DNA of 64,000 bases from Takakia lepidozioides (taxonomy: Eukaryota > Streptophyta > Takakiopsida > Takakiales > Takakiaceae): assembly GCA_030704615.1 (NCBI GenBank), contig CM060733.1, forward strand, positions 64,046,001 to 64,110,000, given 5' to 3'. Of this stretch, positions 23,160 to 34,330 are shown piece after piece (position 1 is the stretch's first letter; every line of letters starts with the position of its first letter). The notes beneath the pieces are model-generated. The model did no database searches. It worked only from the letters and a program-made list of their open reading frames with translations, and was not told the origin of the DNA. The translations under genes and the position numbers were made by a program.

Positions 23160-24060
23160 CCTCCACGGAGGTTGTGAAAAAAAAATCAGATGGTCATCAT
23201 GAATGCTTATATAGGGTTTGTTTGTGAAGAAGAGATGAAAAGAAAAGTTAAGCTCTATCATTGTCAAACTTGTTCTATTATTGAAGAAGAGGTGAAAAAA
23301 GAAATCAGATGGTCATTATGAATGTTTATTTAGGGTTTGTTTGTGAAGAATAAATTGAGCTCTCATTCTCAAACTTGTTAAGGTTTCTGTTATTGAAGAA
23401 GAGGTGAAAAAAATATTAGATGGTCATCATGAATGCTTATTTAGGGTTTGTTTGTGAAGAAGAGGTGAAGAAAAAAGTTGAGCTCTATCATTATCAAACT
23501 TCTTCAGGTTTCTGTTATTGAAGAAGAGGTGAAAAAAAAACCAGGTAGTCATCATGAATGCTTATTTAGGGAATAAATTAGGGATTGTTTGTGAAGAAGA
23601 GATGAAAAAAAAACTTGAGCTCTACCATTGTCAAACTTCTTCAGGTTTCTGTTATTGAAGAAGAGGTGAAAAAAAAACCAGATGGTCATCATGAATGCTT
23701 ATTTAGGGTTTGTTTGTGAAGAAGAGGTGAAAAAAATTGAGCTCTATCATTGTCAATCTTGTTCAGGTTTCTGTTGATGAAAAAGAGGTGAATAAAAAAT
23801 CAGATGTCATCATGAATAAATTAGGGTTTGTTTGTGAAGAAGAGGTGAAAAAAAAAACATATGGTCATCATGAATGCTTATTTAGGGTTTGTTTGTATAG
23901 AGGACGTGGAAAACAAATGAGCTGCCATTTTGAAACTTGTTCAGGTGCCTGTTATTCAAGAAGTGGAAAAAAAACAGATGGTCATCATGAAGCTCATTTA
24001 CGCAATGCTTCTGTAGAGGCCGTGAAAAAATAAAATGAGCTTTCATACTGACACTTGTCC
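23160..24060 (+). repeat. Tandem array, unit about 110-137 bp
   Basis: About eight imperfect copies of a unit containing TGGTCATCATGAATGCTTAT, TTAGGGTTTGTTTGTGAAG and AAGAGGTGAAAAAA. Copies of the first motif fall near 23,191, 23,310, 23,421, 23,546, 23,683, 23,805, 23,861 and 23,979. Lengths vary because of A-run changes and one partial unit. No coding function seen. Confidence 0.85.
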
Positions 24061-24159
24061 ATGTTTGGCAGGCCCTCGAACAAAAAAAAAGATTTATTTT
24101 ATTTATTTTTATTTTATTTTTTGGTTTTGGCCCGGGGCAATATTGGGGGTGGGGGTAGA

Positions 24160-25560
24160 AGTGGTGTGCGTTGACGCACTCAATTTGAGGCTCGTTAACC
24201 AAACCCGATGAAAAAATAAACTACATTTCATAACGAGACATCGCCTGCTTGTCCAGATTTAAGAACTGTGTATACATGTTCTACAAACAAGACAACCCTT
24301 TCCGACATTGCGAAAAATCGCAACATATGCAACACTACTCAATATTGCCAATGTCTCGCTGCAAAAGTGTCCGTACCTCACCAAGACCTAGTGTCGCCTG
24401 GTGAATGACGGAAAATTTCCCACCGTCACCTGATAGGCCCTGTCGTGTAAAACAGACCCAGATGTGAAGTATAAACCTGTCCATACCCAGGTGAAGGTAC
24501 TTCCATAGTTTATGTTACCCGAGCTTGAAGTAGTCTGGCCGATTCCACCTTCGCATCGTGATCAGGCCCCGAAGCCACCTGATGCACTGTTTTGCCATTC
24601 CTTCTTGTGGGATGCGAAGTATCGTCTGGAGGAGGCACCATAGCAGCAAGACCACCAAGAGTCGACGCCACAGATCGGGTGCAGACGAAAGCCGGCATCC
24701 TCCAACTTGCCCATCTCCAGTTCGTCACTGATCATCCTGAAATCACGATCATGAAAAAATTGAGTGTGTTGACGCACTCAGTTCTCGGGGGGGGGTTGGG
24801 TTTCCCCCAAAACCCGCCGGGTACCCGGGATGAAAATCCGGACCCGCACCTGTCGTCGATGATCATCCTGAAATCATGACCATGAAGAAATTGAGTGCGT
24901 TGACGCACTCAGTTCTCCCGGGGGGGGGGGGAGGAGAGGGAACCAAAAAAGATTTTATTTTTATTTATTTTTATTTTTTATCATACAATCTGTCACGATG
25001 AGATGTCGCCGGGAGCTGGCAAGCTACTTGAAAGCCTCGGGGATGCGGATTATCAAGACCTGGAACTGTGTCAACAGCCTATATCTGACGAAGGGGGATT
25101 GCCCAGGGTAGAAGGTGGGTTTCAAATACTTCGTTTTTATGCCTTCTCTGTTGAAGTTCCACTGTATTGACGGTTATGAGCATGTACCCTCGAGCATAAC
25201 TCCAACCCGCTCCATTGTACAGCTCCTACGGCAACATCACCTCGATGGTTCTTGCTCCGAGCTGGCTGCTCTGGACTATGCCAAATTTCCAGTCAGGAAG
25301 GTAATGTATCTGCCTCCCGAAGTCGATGGCAATGTCATCTTCAAGTTTCCACCTGTTACTTCGTCAAACAAAGCCTCAGGGATGTTAACAGACATGGATC
25401 GAAAGCATGACGGACACCCCTGGTGTGTGACGAAGACCAGTAGCACGAAAATTGCTGATGTTGATACGTCCTCTGTGCGGGGAAGCTGAGGTTCCTCAAT
25501 CCCGCCTGCTTCCACTTTCTTGTTCACACTGCCTGAATTGAGTGCTTCAGCGCACTCAGT
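24160..25560. repeat. Dispersed GAGTGCGTTGACGCACTC palindromes
   Basis: A near-perfect 18-bp palindrome GAGTGCGTTGACGCACTC occurs near 24,895 (AATTGAGTGCG before, TCAG after). Variants lie near 24,166, 24,763 and 25,536. Two copies are followed by AGTTCTC and a G-run. Between them, 24,805-24,850 contains CCGGGTACCCGGG and CCGGACCCGCACC, resembling the hAT-like end at 35.1 kb. The stretch from 24,060 to 25,100 has no recognisable gene. Confidence 0.6.
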
Positions 25561-26695
25561 TATGGCGGTGCATGAGCAATGACTCTGAACCAGTTCCATC
25601 CAGAATGGGTCTGCACTCCCACCCAGATGTGCTATGAAACATTCCTCACTAATTATTGTCCTCTTCATCGCAGACCCGTCTATTTGAGGCCGTCTGTCTC
25701 GTGAGGGTACATCCACTGTCGACTCCCACCACAGTGGTGGAGTTCGAGCTTCATGGGGGATGATGTTTCATAAACGAGAGGTTCGATCCTGTCGTCGACG
25801 ACATGCACTACAACTATGTCGACTCCAACGTATGTTTGCGAAAGCCAAATGGAACGCCTTGGAGAGGGGCCCGTGAAAAAAGCCGACTTTATCCAAACGA
25901 TCATTGAGAGTTGTTCTCGGCCAGGGGGCATCATAGATCTTCTCGCACATTTCTCTTCTTGCTTTGTCATCGATTTCTTTTCTTTTGTACCTTCTTTATC
26001 ATATTCTAAAACTCTAATTCCTTCCATTTGTCTCTTGCAGGCGCTTCTTACCATGCTTGCAAGGCAAATGGCAGGCACTTGTTTGGTATGGAGGGAGATG
26101 CAGATATTTTCACTGGCCTCCTCGCCGAGTTGCAAGGGGGCGCGTCTACCTCCAATGTCAAGGATGTCACTACGCAAATTGATATCCTCGACGGTGACGA
26201 CAAAGACCTGGACAATGACTTTCATGTGAGTAAGTTCATTTTCTGTCTATTTGATCCCTGTGTATATGCTCTGTCGCGTCCCCTTCTGTTGTCTGATTGT
26301 TACCCAAATGGTGGCATTTCTGATTGCAGGAATGTGAACGCACTCCCGTGGCCCTGTCTTCCATATACTTGAGGGACTTGTGCTGGAGCCCACCTCCTAA
26401 TTATGTCCTTCCCGATTACGCGGAAGACATTGCTCGTGTGCAAGCAGCTGTGCTTTCTCCCCTACCTTTGCGTTGGAGTTCCAGGAAGACGCTCAGGCAC
26501 CTCTTCATATATGATAGTGCAGCAGTTTCAGGTGGAGCAGTACTTCTAGCAGTTCAGCAGATTCAGGTGGTAGCAGTAGCAGTGTTGATACCACCTACGG
26601 ATGTACTTGAGGGCATTCATTTATGGAACATGAGAGGACACACTCTCCGTTTTCCATTGCACCACCATTTCTCTTCCCACCATCCGTTGTAATGA
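25100..26695 (+). pseudogene. Exon-intron fragment resembling an N4/N6-type amino-methyltransferase C-terminus
   Basis: At 25,816-25,935 a frame reads YVCESQMERLGEGPVKKADF, IQTIIESCSRPGGIIDLLA. An intron-like pyrimidine-rich stretch then ends in TTGCAG at 26,040, and the next exon continues GASYHACKANGRHLFGMEGD and ADIFTGLLAELQ. Joined, this matches the motif X to motif I layout of beta-class N-MTases: K-x-x-D-F-hydrophobic, PG..., D-L-x-A-G, then a conserved Glu. The second exon ends CAT|GTGAGTAAG at 26,224, the next acceptor is TGATTGCAG at 26,329, and the final exon starts ECERTPVALSSIYLRDLCW. The first donor is not a clear GT, and the frame 25,115-25,489 upstream may be an earlier exon. 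The family call is by motif pattern only. It may be a second, partial copy of the 46-51 kb gene. Confidence 0.5.
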
Positions 26696-26699
26696 GCAT

Positions 26700-27010
26700 G
26701 ACTACAATGAAATTCACATCCCTGAATTGAAACATTCTCTCCCCCGCGTCCTGCGAATTTGAAAGTGTTTTCATTCTAATCATTGCTCTCAAATTCAACC
26801 GTGTGCATTCAATAAAAGTTTTTCAACAGAGATGAATATGTGCATAGTCCAGTAGACAGTTATTCGACATATGCCATCACACCAATATTTAGTTGGATGG
26901 ATGGAGGATGAATGTTTGTGGATGGATGAACCCCGATTGGATGTACACTGTGGATGAATGTTGCATGCATGGATGGTCCCATGGATGATGTCAGTGCGCA
27001 GTATCATGCA
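26700..27010. repeat. GGATGAAT/GGATGGAT simple-repeat tract
   Basis: Irregular GGATGGATGGAGGATGAATG repeats at 26,895-26,985, mirrored in inverted orientation by an ATTCATCC tract at 34,330-34,415. The two tracts flank the G-skewed block. No gene recognised in 26,700-27,270. Confidence 0.5.
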
Positions 27011-27270
27011 TAGGGGCGGGATGGCGAGGTTCACTGTCGGGGTTGAGGTGGGTCCCTAAGGCTAACAAGGGTTAGGGTTTCTGTTTGGGGTTGCAGGGTT
27101 AATATGGATGAAGACGTGTTTCTGCGGTAATGGATCCTCTTCCACGGAAATAGACGCCGCATCTTTCCCAAAATCATGCCACGTGTCCTGGGCTCACGCC
27201 AGGCTCCTGGGCTCACGTGGCTAGGCTCACACTCTAGTATCCCCCTAGGACGGAGCGACGACGGAGACAC

Positions 27271-27480
27271 TGTGTGGCTGTCATGGGGGTCCCATAGAGG
27301 AGATAGTAGGCTGGTAGGAGTTTGTTAATATATGAGCTGTTGGTGTTGTTAGTGTTTAGTTTGGTTTCTTGGATGAGAATAATGTGTGGGGGCGTGGAGT
27401 CCGTGAGGAGGTGGATTAGACTCTGGATACTGGTGGCAAGGGATCCAACATTCCAAGTGGTGATGTTAAAGGAGTGTGAC
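27271..27480 (-). pseudogene. LINE endonuclease N-terminus, truncated
   Basis: The minus-strand frame from 27,480 downward reads FNITTWNVGSLATSIQSLIH, then PPHIILIQETKLNT, then LLPAYYLLYGTP. This is the start of an EEP-type LINE endonuclease (N of WNVG and E of QETK present). It stops abruptly near 27,270. The preceding reading frame on the same strand ends with a TGA at 27,487-27,489 just before this domain, in another frame, as in an ORF1/ORF2 junction. Confidence 0.7.
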
Positions 27481-27486
27481 CGTAGG

Positions 27487-30452
27487 TCAGGGGTGTTCGG
27501 AGTGTGGCAGCGAGGTGTAGCGGGTGAAGATGCAGATTGGGGGGGGTCCCCGGAGGGGCGTGGTAGTATTAAGCGTAGCTGTCAAGATGTTGGCAGAGAG
27601 AAACGGGAATTTGTTGATGGTAGTGGGGATGTCTGGGACAGAGGTGGGTGCAGACGCTAGATGATCACCTAGGATTTTGTGTATAACTCTGGGATGGGTC
27701 TGCAACAGGTTGAGGGACACGTGGAGATCAGTCAAGCAATGTGGTGGGGCCAAGTAGTTGTTGGGGTGTGTGGGTAGGTCTTTCAGGTGATGTAGTAGGG
27801 AAATGAGTGGGGAATCTGGTTGGGACGTAAGGTAGTTGTTACATTCTTGGGGCAAAGGGGAGATGAGGACAATAAGGGAGAAGAGGGCTTGAAGTTTGTG
27901 GGAGGTGTGGGAAAGAGCAGGGTATGGACAGGCTGGGAGGCCAAAGGTGGAAATGTTGTGGGGGGGCAGTCTGTGGGTGAGTGGAGGGGATGGGTAGTGA
28001 TTCGGGGATGTAGGGGGCGAAGTGGGTAGCAAGATGTTTGTATTGATGCATAAGGGATAGGGTGTCCGGCTGGAAATATAGCGCATAGCGATCTTGTGCA
28101 TCAGCAGGGAGTTGAGTCATGATGGTGGAAATAGTGAGTGGGCTGAGGTTGGGGTGGATGTCCCCACATCGGAGCAGTGTAAGTGTGATACATAAGTTGA
28201 GGTATAAGGTTTCATGTGAAGGGGGATGATGGAGGCTGTGTTTGGATTTTAGGGGGTGGTAAAGAGAGCGCCCGTTCGGGCTGTGAGTAATGAGAAGGTT
28301 TTTTCTGGGTAGTTCAGAGGGTAATTTGTGGGGGTAGGATGGATTGATGTGCCGTAAAGTTAAGGAGCTGTGGTTGTTAGAAGCTAGGGTGGAGCTGGTG
28401 TGCTGGGCGTAGGGGGGGAAGATGTATAGTGAGTAGGGGAAATAGGTTGGGTCTAGTATCTTGTCTGTGATGAGAGTTGTACTATGTGACAGTTGGGATG
28501 ATGTATAAGTATGTTGAGGAATGACATAGTAATTTAGTGGGGAGATTATTGGGAAAAATTGGAGCGGTTGGCGGGTTGATTGAGCGGAGACAAGGGTGTC
28601 AGTAACATGGTCATAGGTAGGAGGGTGGGGGGGGGGGGGGGGGTAGTAGAGGGAGGGTGGTATGGCGATGAGGGGGGGTATTATTGGGTAATACTTGGTA
28701 TAGGGGGGTGCAGGAATGAGATTTAATTGTGGATGCATGGTTGTAATTTATGTAGGAGAGAGACCGGGAAAATTGGGTATCGGGTGGGGGGGAAAATACA
28801 CTCGCAGGTGATGTGATATTTAGTTTATTATACAGTATTTTAGTAATTGTAGATTGCTGGGTCTGGTTTATGGGTTTTGATTTGTAGTGTGGAGAAAGAG
28901 GGACGTATAGAGTATGTAATGAAAAGAGTGAGTTCATATTAGTATGGTTGTGCAGTGATGTGGGAGAGTACGTATAGTATTTATGGGATGGGTGGATGTG
29001 TGTTAGTATTGGTTGGATTGGTACAATTGTTTTTGGGTAGGATAGAGGGGTAGCACGGGTGCGATAATTGTTACTAGTAGGTAGATTAATTTGGCGGGGT
29101 CTAGGTATGTTTGATTGATATGTGTTAGCTGTTTTGAGTGTATTTAATTTGGAGTGTGGGGAATGAGGGTTGTTCTGGGTGTACATAACTGTGTGTGTGC
29201 ATATATATATATGTATGTGGTAAGATTGCAGTGGACAAGGTGAATATGGGCAGTGGTATCATGGTTTGATGCAGGCTCAAAATAGGGTTGCAGTTGTTAC
29301 AAATATTAACGGGTATATATGTGTGTTGGGGCATGGGAGAGGGGCAAAGTGAGTTTATTATAAGATTGGGGGTGGGTGGACGGAAGGATTTGGATGGAGG
29401 TGTATGATAATATTTATAATGAATGTATTCATCCATTCGCCAAGGCAGGGCTGAGTTAATTAGAATTTGGATGAAGAGTTTGGATGAAGAAGTTGGATGT
29501 GTTGACGGTTGGGTGTGGTGGTTGTATTAATTGGTGTACCGTGGTGGGATTCGGTTATGTAGTGTCCAGGAGGGTTTACCAGTGGGCCTGCATGTAGTTT
29601 GGGAGGTTGTGGAGTGGATACATGGTGGTTTGCAGGGGTCTTTGGTACTATATGAAGATGAAATTGTGGTGTGGTATTGTAGCTGTGTCTGATGTTTATA
29701 GTGTGACGTGTTTGTTTATGGTTGTCGCAGCAGTGCGAGCAATAACGGGCAGGCTTGTCAGCTCGGGCGTCATTTGGACGGCGATCAGTAGTTTCTAGAG
29801 GATTTTTAAGCGCCATGGGTGGCCGTGTATGAATCTGTGGTAGCAGCTGTGTGTGGGTATAGCTCAGGCCTAAGACGGTTGGGTTTGTGTCAACAAAATA
29901 TTGTAGAGCTTGCGCATCTTTCCCAAGCAACCAGCAGATGATCTGAATGGCATATAAATAAGGAAAACATGGCCGGTCCGTGTGGTGGCCGTGTGGTATT
30001 AAAGGGTATACATGAGTGTGCTGGTAGGGTGTAAGTGGGACTGGGTGATCAGGAACTAGTGGGATGCTGGTAGTTAAGTTTTGCTCATCCGAAGAATGGT
30101 TTGTATATGCTGTAGGCAGCTGCAGGCAATGGTACATGGCAGGGGTTGGTCTATATTGATAGAGTATGTTAGGAGGTTGTGTTAGCAAATTTGGATGTTG
30201 CCAGTCAATAAAGCACAAGTGAAAAATGTGGATCCATGCTGGCCAAGGCGGCACTATATTATTGCTCTTGTGTCTGGTATATAGGAGCTGAAATGAGAGA
30301 TAGTTTGTAATGAAATAAATAGATGGTGAGGCTGTGAATCGGCTTGGAGAGAGTGGCTCCGATAGTATAATGGTGATCAGACAAATAATGAAATCCAGTG
30401 TCGAGCAGTGACCGTCGTAGTTGCAGTTTATATTCATCGAGTCTCTGGTCAA
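27487..30452 (-). CDS. Low-complexity Pro/Ser/Thr/His-rich reading frames upstream of the LINE endonuclease
   Basis: Overlapping minus-strand frames (30,452-29,460, 29,436-29,125, 29,186-28,611, 28,738-27,839 and 28,101-27,487) are rich in Pro, Ser, Thr, His and Tyr. The plus strand is correspondingly G/T-rich, with a 17-base G-run near 28,627. One segment has a Cys/His cluster (ARYCSHCCDNHKQTRH, around 29,740) that could be a zinc-binding knuckle. I cannot assign a family. Position and strand suggest an ORF1-like or 5' part of the LINE whose endonuclease starts at 27,480. The frame changes suggest decay, but composition alone would also keep such frames open. Confidence 0.3.
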
Positions 30453-30750
30453 GTAGCTTGTGATTGGTTGGGCCTTTTGACGGGAGCAGTGTGCGTTTGT
30501 GAAGGCAGCCGTCGGGTTTCCACTGATTCCATCGATATGTCATTATATGAGCAGGTCAACTATCAGCTCGTTGATGTAATTGTGGTATATTGAGGGTTAC
30601 ATGAGTCAATGTAAGCCAGTTATAATTACGAATGAAGCCAAAGTCACCCCTGGTAAGGAGGCGGTCATCAGCATTGGCAGTGCCTGAGTAGTAGGTGGTG
30701 TTCTTGTCACTGGTGCTACAGCTTTGAAGCTCAGAGAGATTGGAATATGT

Positions 30751-32127
30751 TCAGTGATCATGGGAGTAAGACAATTGACGACATGGGGTAGTGAGACATG
30801 CAGTACTGAAAATATAATTGGGTGTAGAGTACTGAGGCCCAGGGAAGGCCCATATGTAACGAATAGAATGATGAGGAATGCGATAATAGGGGCCGTCTAG
30901 AGCACAGAAGTCGGGAGCACTTTTTTGGAAAATACAGCGGCAAGAGGAGCGAATGAAATTGGGTGGGTAGTCAGCATTGGCTTGTGAAACATGCCAGTGA
31001 GGAAATAACATTGGGATAGTATGACAGGTCAAGGCCTTGTATGGGTGTATAAAAAATAGGTAAGAGTAAATTAAATGACCAGGGAATAAAAAGTGAGGCA
31101 CTTCAGGTACAGTACAGATATCTTCATGCGATATGCATATGAGAGGCAATATCTCCATAATGTAGCAGAGTTTATTATTTTGGGGCAATTTCCCCATAGT
31201 GTAGCAGAGTATAGTATTTTGGGGCAATTTCCCCATAGTGTAGCATAGTGCAGTATTTTGGGTCAATTGCTCCATAGTGTAGCCTAGTGTAGTATTTTGG
31301 GGAAATGTCCCCAAAGTGTAGCAGAGTAAAGTATTTTGGGGAAATTTCCCCATAGTGTAGTAGAGTGTGGTACTTTCAGATGTAGTACAAATATCTTTGT
31401 GTGATATGCATAGTAAATTCAGACTAAAAGGAGAGTGGGCTATATGTGATGACAGTGGCTGCAAACTGAAACACCAGGAGTTCGGCAGATGATTACATTG
31501 TACTGTAGGAGTGGAATGTGGGGAAATCTGCACAGTGAGAGTCAATGAAAAGTTGTCAGTGACAGGCAGATTCCAGAAGACCCGGGATAAGTCAGAATAA
31601 TAGAGTTTGTCTAGATGTGGTAGTCTAATGAAAGACAAGTCAATGTTAATTCTATTGTGAGCTGGATGTGAGAAAGAGATAATGAGAAGTTGAAATTGAG
31701 GGTACATGGGCTGTTTCCAGCGCCCGTAGAACCGAGTATGACAAACAAATGAATTGAGGGCAGTCTTGCTCTGTACGTATAGTGGCGACCTATCATACTG
31801 ATGTGAATAGAAGTCAGAGAGTAGATATATAGTGTTGAGAGATTGTGTTTCCACATTCATCCCTAGTGACCAGGAGTAGAACCGAGTATGACAAACAAAT
31901 GAATTGAGGGCAGCCTTGCTCTGTACGTATAGTGGCGACCTATCATACTGATGTGAATAGAAGTCAGAGAGTAGATATGTAGTGTTGAGAGTCGATTGTG
32001 TTTCCACATTCATCCCTAGTGACCAGTAGTTCGGGAGTATTGTGTGCGGAATCATTGAAATATGATGTATGTGACCTTTCAGAAAGGTAGAAGTGTTTGT
32101 GTGAACAGTATGAGTAGAAGTAGACAT
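30751..32127 (-). CDS. 458-codon open frame with in-frame 13- and 50-residue repeats, unknown function
   Basis: A single minus-strand frame of 458 codons contains about six tandem copies of a 39-bp unit (31,141-31,375), translating as CYTMGKLPQNTIL-like 13-residue repeats. It also has two copies of a 150-bp unit (31,731-31,880 and 31,881-32,030), translating as WSLGMNVETQS then SDFYSHQYDRSPLYVQSK. Both unit lengths are multiples of three, so the frame survives both expansions. No known domain was recognised, and the composition (Ser, Thr, His, Tyr, Pro) matches the neighbouring frames. It may be real coding sequence of the same element or chance openness of C-rich DNA. Confidence 0.35.
   Translation of the reverse strand: MSTSTHTVHTNTSTFLKGHIHHISMIPHTILPNYWSLGMNVETQSTLNTTYLLSDFYSHQYDRSPLYVQSKAALNSFVCHTRFYSWSLGMNVETQSLNTIYLLSDFYSHQYDRSPLYVQSKTALNSFVCHTRFYGRWKQPMYPQFQLLIISFSHPAHNRINIDLSFIRLPHLDKLYYSDLSRVFWNLPVTDNFSLTLTVQISPHSTPTVQCNHLPNSWCFSLQPLSSHIAHSPFSLNLLCISHKDICTTSESTTLYYTMGKFPQNTLLCYTLGTFPQNTTLGYTMEQLTQNTALCYTMGKLPQNTILCYTMGKLPQNNKLCYIMEILPLICISHEDICTVPEVPHFLFPGHLIYSYLFFIHPYKALTCHTIPMLFPHWHVSQANADYPPNFIRSSCRCIFQKSAPDFCALDGPYYRIPHHSIRYIWAFPGPQYSTPNYIFSTACLTTPCRQLSYSHDH
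31141..31375. repeat. 39-bp tandem repeat, about six copies
   Basis: Unit containing GTGTAGCAGAGTATAGTATT and GGGGCAATTTCCCCATA. Start points of the TGTAG motif fall at about 31,161, 31,200, 31,239, 31,278, 31,317 and 31,356, an exact 39-bp period. Confidence 0.9.
31731..32030. repeat. 150-bp tandem duplication
   Basis: Two copies starting ACCGAGTATGACAAACAAAT at 31,731 and 31,881, almost identical (a few substitutions and a 3-base difference near the end). This indicates a recent local duplication. Confidence 0.9.
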
Positions 32128-32626
32128 GGGAATGTGGGGTGGCTGCTGCTAGAAGGTGCCCACGTGGAGCAACCCTTTGTTGAGCAGAATAAATATAATG
32201 GATAGTCTTAGCAGTATAGACAGTATGAATAGAAAGATTTTTATCTGAAGCAATCAACGGAAGATGTGGCAACAAAGCAAGAACTGAAGAGGAGGTACGA
32301 GACCAGTTTATAGATGGGTGAGTGAGGAGCAACTGCATAGGAATAGCCACGTACCATTCATTGGCGTGGGTGAAGGCACACGAGCCGACTGTTGGGGTGA
32401 GAGATAATAACGTGTTCGTGGAGGGATCATGCCAGTGAGGCAAGGGTAAGAGCATGGGTATCAGTACCTTGCCTTGAGATGAGGGGTATGGTACCAGATC
32501 CGGTATGATGTTGTTGTAGGCAGGCCTCCAGAGGTAATGCGGTGTGAGCACCAGAATATGAGGGTAGTCTGCCATCTTTGATTGGTAGTACGGAGCCCAT
32601 ACTGTTGTAGGTAGTTGTTGCTTCCT

Positions 32627-33544
32627 TCATGAGTTGGGGTCTTGTAAGGTCGAGGGTGGATGCATGGTCCTGCCCACAGATACGAGGTGAAAATTCTTGA
32701 GGGGAGGAAAGCCTATACAGTGAAAAACAACAGGATGGAGAGGAGGTATAGAGAGGAGACAAATGGGATAAGGAGGGAGAGTGAGATTATGCAGGCTGGA
32801 AAATAGCTGGTGGTAGATATTGTAAAGTATGTGGCAGGGTAACTTGAAATGACCCAGAGTGGGTAATCTGTAATGGATTAGAGTAGAGTTCGAATTAGAA
32901 TCAGGATGCAGAGAGAGGATGAGAGGGTGAGGGCAAGTCAGTGGAGTGTTGTATCGGACGGGGTGAGAATCGAAAAGTCCAGAGTAGTGTGTCTTCGTAC
33001 CTTTAAAATTCATACAGTGGTAGGGAGAGAGAATGGAGAGAAAGCACCTAGGGTCGCAACATGAAGTCCAAAGCTGCAGATTGGGAATGTCGAGGGCCAG
33101 GGGCCATGTGCCGGGTATTGCAGTGTGCAGGTCTTGCCATGTCTGCGAATGTGGGAGAATTGCAGCATGCCATCTCCATCTTCTGTCACTTGGGGTGGCT
33201 GCATTCGTGTGTGTGATGTGAACACAGTATAATTTCCTGTAGAAGGGGTGGAGCCCACTGGGGTTGCTCAGGGTGGCGGGAGGCCAGGAACCGAGTGGCA
33301 GTCGCTTCCAAGTTCGCTGCCTGTCCATCCTTTGTAGTTCATAGCACTTAGATTTTGACCAGGTAGTGCCTGGCATATCTGACCAGAGACTCGCAGTGTG
33401 TTGGCTGTGTCTTAGGGCCAGTACGCTGGAAGTAGTCGTGGTGCTGGTGTTGACTCTCATCTGATAGTGTTTCTTGATGAACCCCCACCCGTGACTCTCA
33501 CTATACAATAGCGCTGGATCGGATATGTAAACATTCCGCTTCAA
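32627..33544 (-). CDS. 305-codon open frame at the 5' end of the skewed block, unknown function
   Basis: The minus-strand frame begins MKRNVYISDPALLYSESHGW and is rich in His, Pro, Leu and Ser. No domain recognised. It is the most upstream long frame of the 27.3-33.6 kb block and has a less repetitive composition than the others. It could be the start of the element's first protein. Confidence 0.3.
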   Translation of the reverse strand: MKRNVYISDPALLYSESHGWGFIKKHYQMRVNTSTTTTSSVLALRHSQHTASLWSDMPGTTWSKSKCYELQRMDRQRTWKRLPLGSWPPATLSNPSGLHPFYRKLYCVHITHTNAATPSDRRWRWHAAILPHSQTWQDLHTAIPGTWPLALDIPNLQLWTSCCDPRCFLSILSPYHCMNFKGTKTHYSGLFDSHPVRYNTPLTCPHPLILSLHPDSNSNSTLIHYRLPTLGHFKLPCHILYNIYHQLFSSLHNLTLPPYPICLLSIPPLHPVVFHCIGFPPLKNFHLVSVGRTMHPPSTLQDPNS

Positions 33545-34330
33545 ATTCTAGATGTCGAAACTGCAGGGCGTATATGAAATGATTCCGTGTATGTTGGGGC
33601 GAGAGCAGCTGATAGTAGTTTCCCCGAAGCTAGGACTGGCCCGGGCATCCCGCGAGAGCAGCAAAACACACAGGATTCGGCAAATGCAAGAGAGATAGGA
33701 GTAAACCTGTTTTCCTTAATGAGTGAGCCTGTGACGGGCCCATCGACAAATTGCTGGGGCTACATAACTTATGATTCGTTGGCATGTCCTTCTTCCAGGT
33801 GACCAGAAGTTTGCTCATTGGTGTACGATCATTGACCCCAGGACGCATTGTTTTCATATTCATCTTTGGTGCACTCGTTTGGCATGCGGACTATTTGCGA
33901 AGTTTGCTCATTGGTGTATGAATGTAGGAGTCCCAGAACACCACAGTTTCTACCTTTCTTTGCCAACCCGGATTTTTCCCCAAGTCCTCCAACAAATTTT
34001 TATTTGCCATCTTATGCGGAGGCTGTGGCTACGAAACATAGTCTACAAGCATCTCCCCCTTCTGTGCTTCACAACAGACATAGTTTTCTGAAGAGCAGGG
34101 CTAGCGTCTTTGTAGACAGTTCTGCCTTCGTTTTGAACAGCAGCTCCTGTAGCATTGGATCTTCTTTGTCGGAATGAACCGCATGTTTTGGAACGTTTAT
34201 TTATGAAGTACCAGTTCACCTCCTTCTTTTCGATTGGGTAAGAGCCTCACTATCAACCATCCATACCCCTCCTCAATCAATTGGATTCATTGTTGCCAAC
34301 ATACTTTAGAATACACTGCACTATATTTAT
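33545..34330. other. Unassigned region
   Basis: Short plus-strand frames (33,771-34,177) contain a duplicated GAAGTTTGCTCATTGGTGTA motif (about 33,807 and 33,899) and a Ser-rich C-terminal stretch ending ...NSSSCSIGSSLSE. No family recognised; possibly exonic remnants of an element. Confidence 0.3.

Noticed and set aside
23160-24060. CRISPR-like regular repeats
   Set aside because: The whole unit repeats with variable length and no unique spacers, in eukaryotic DNA. The same applies to the arrays at 31, 51.7, 55 and 62 kb.
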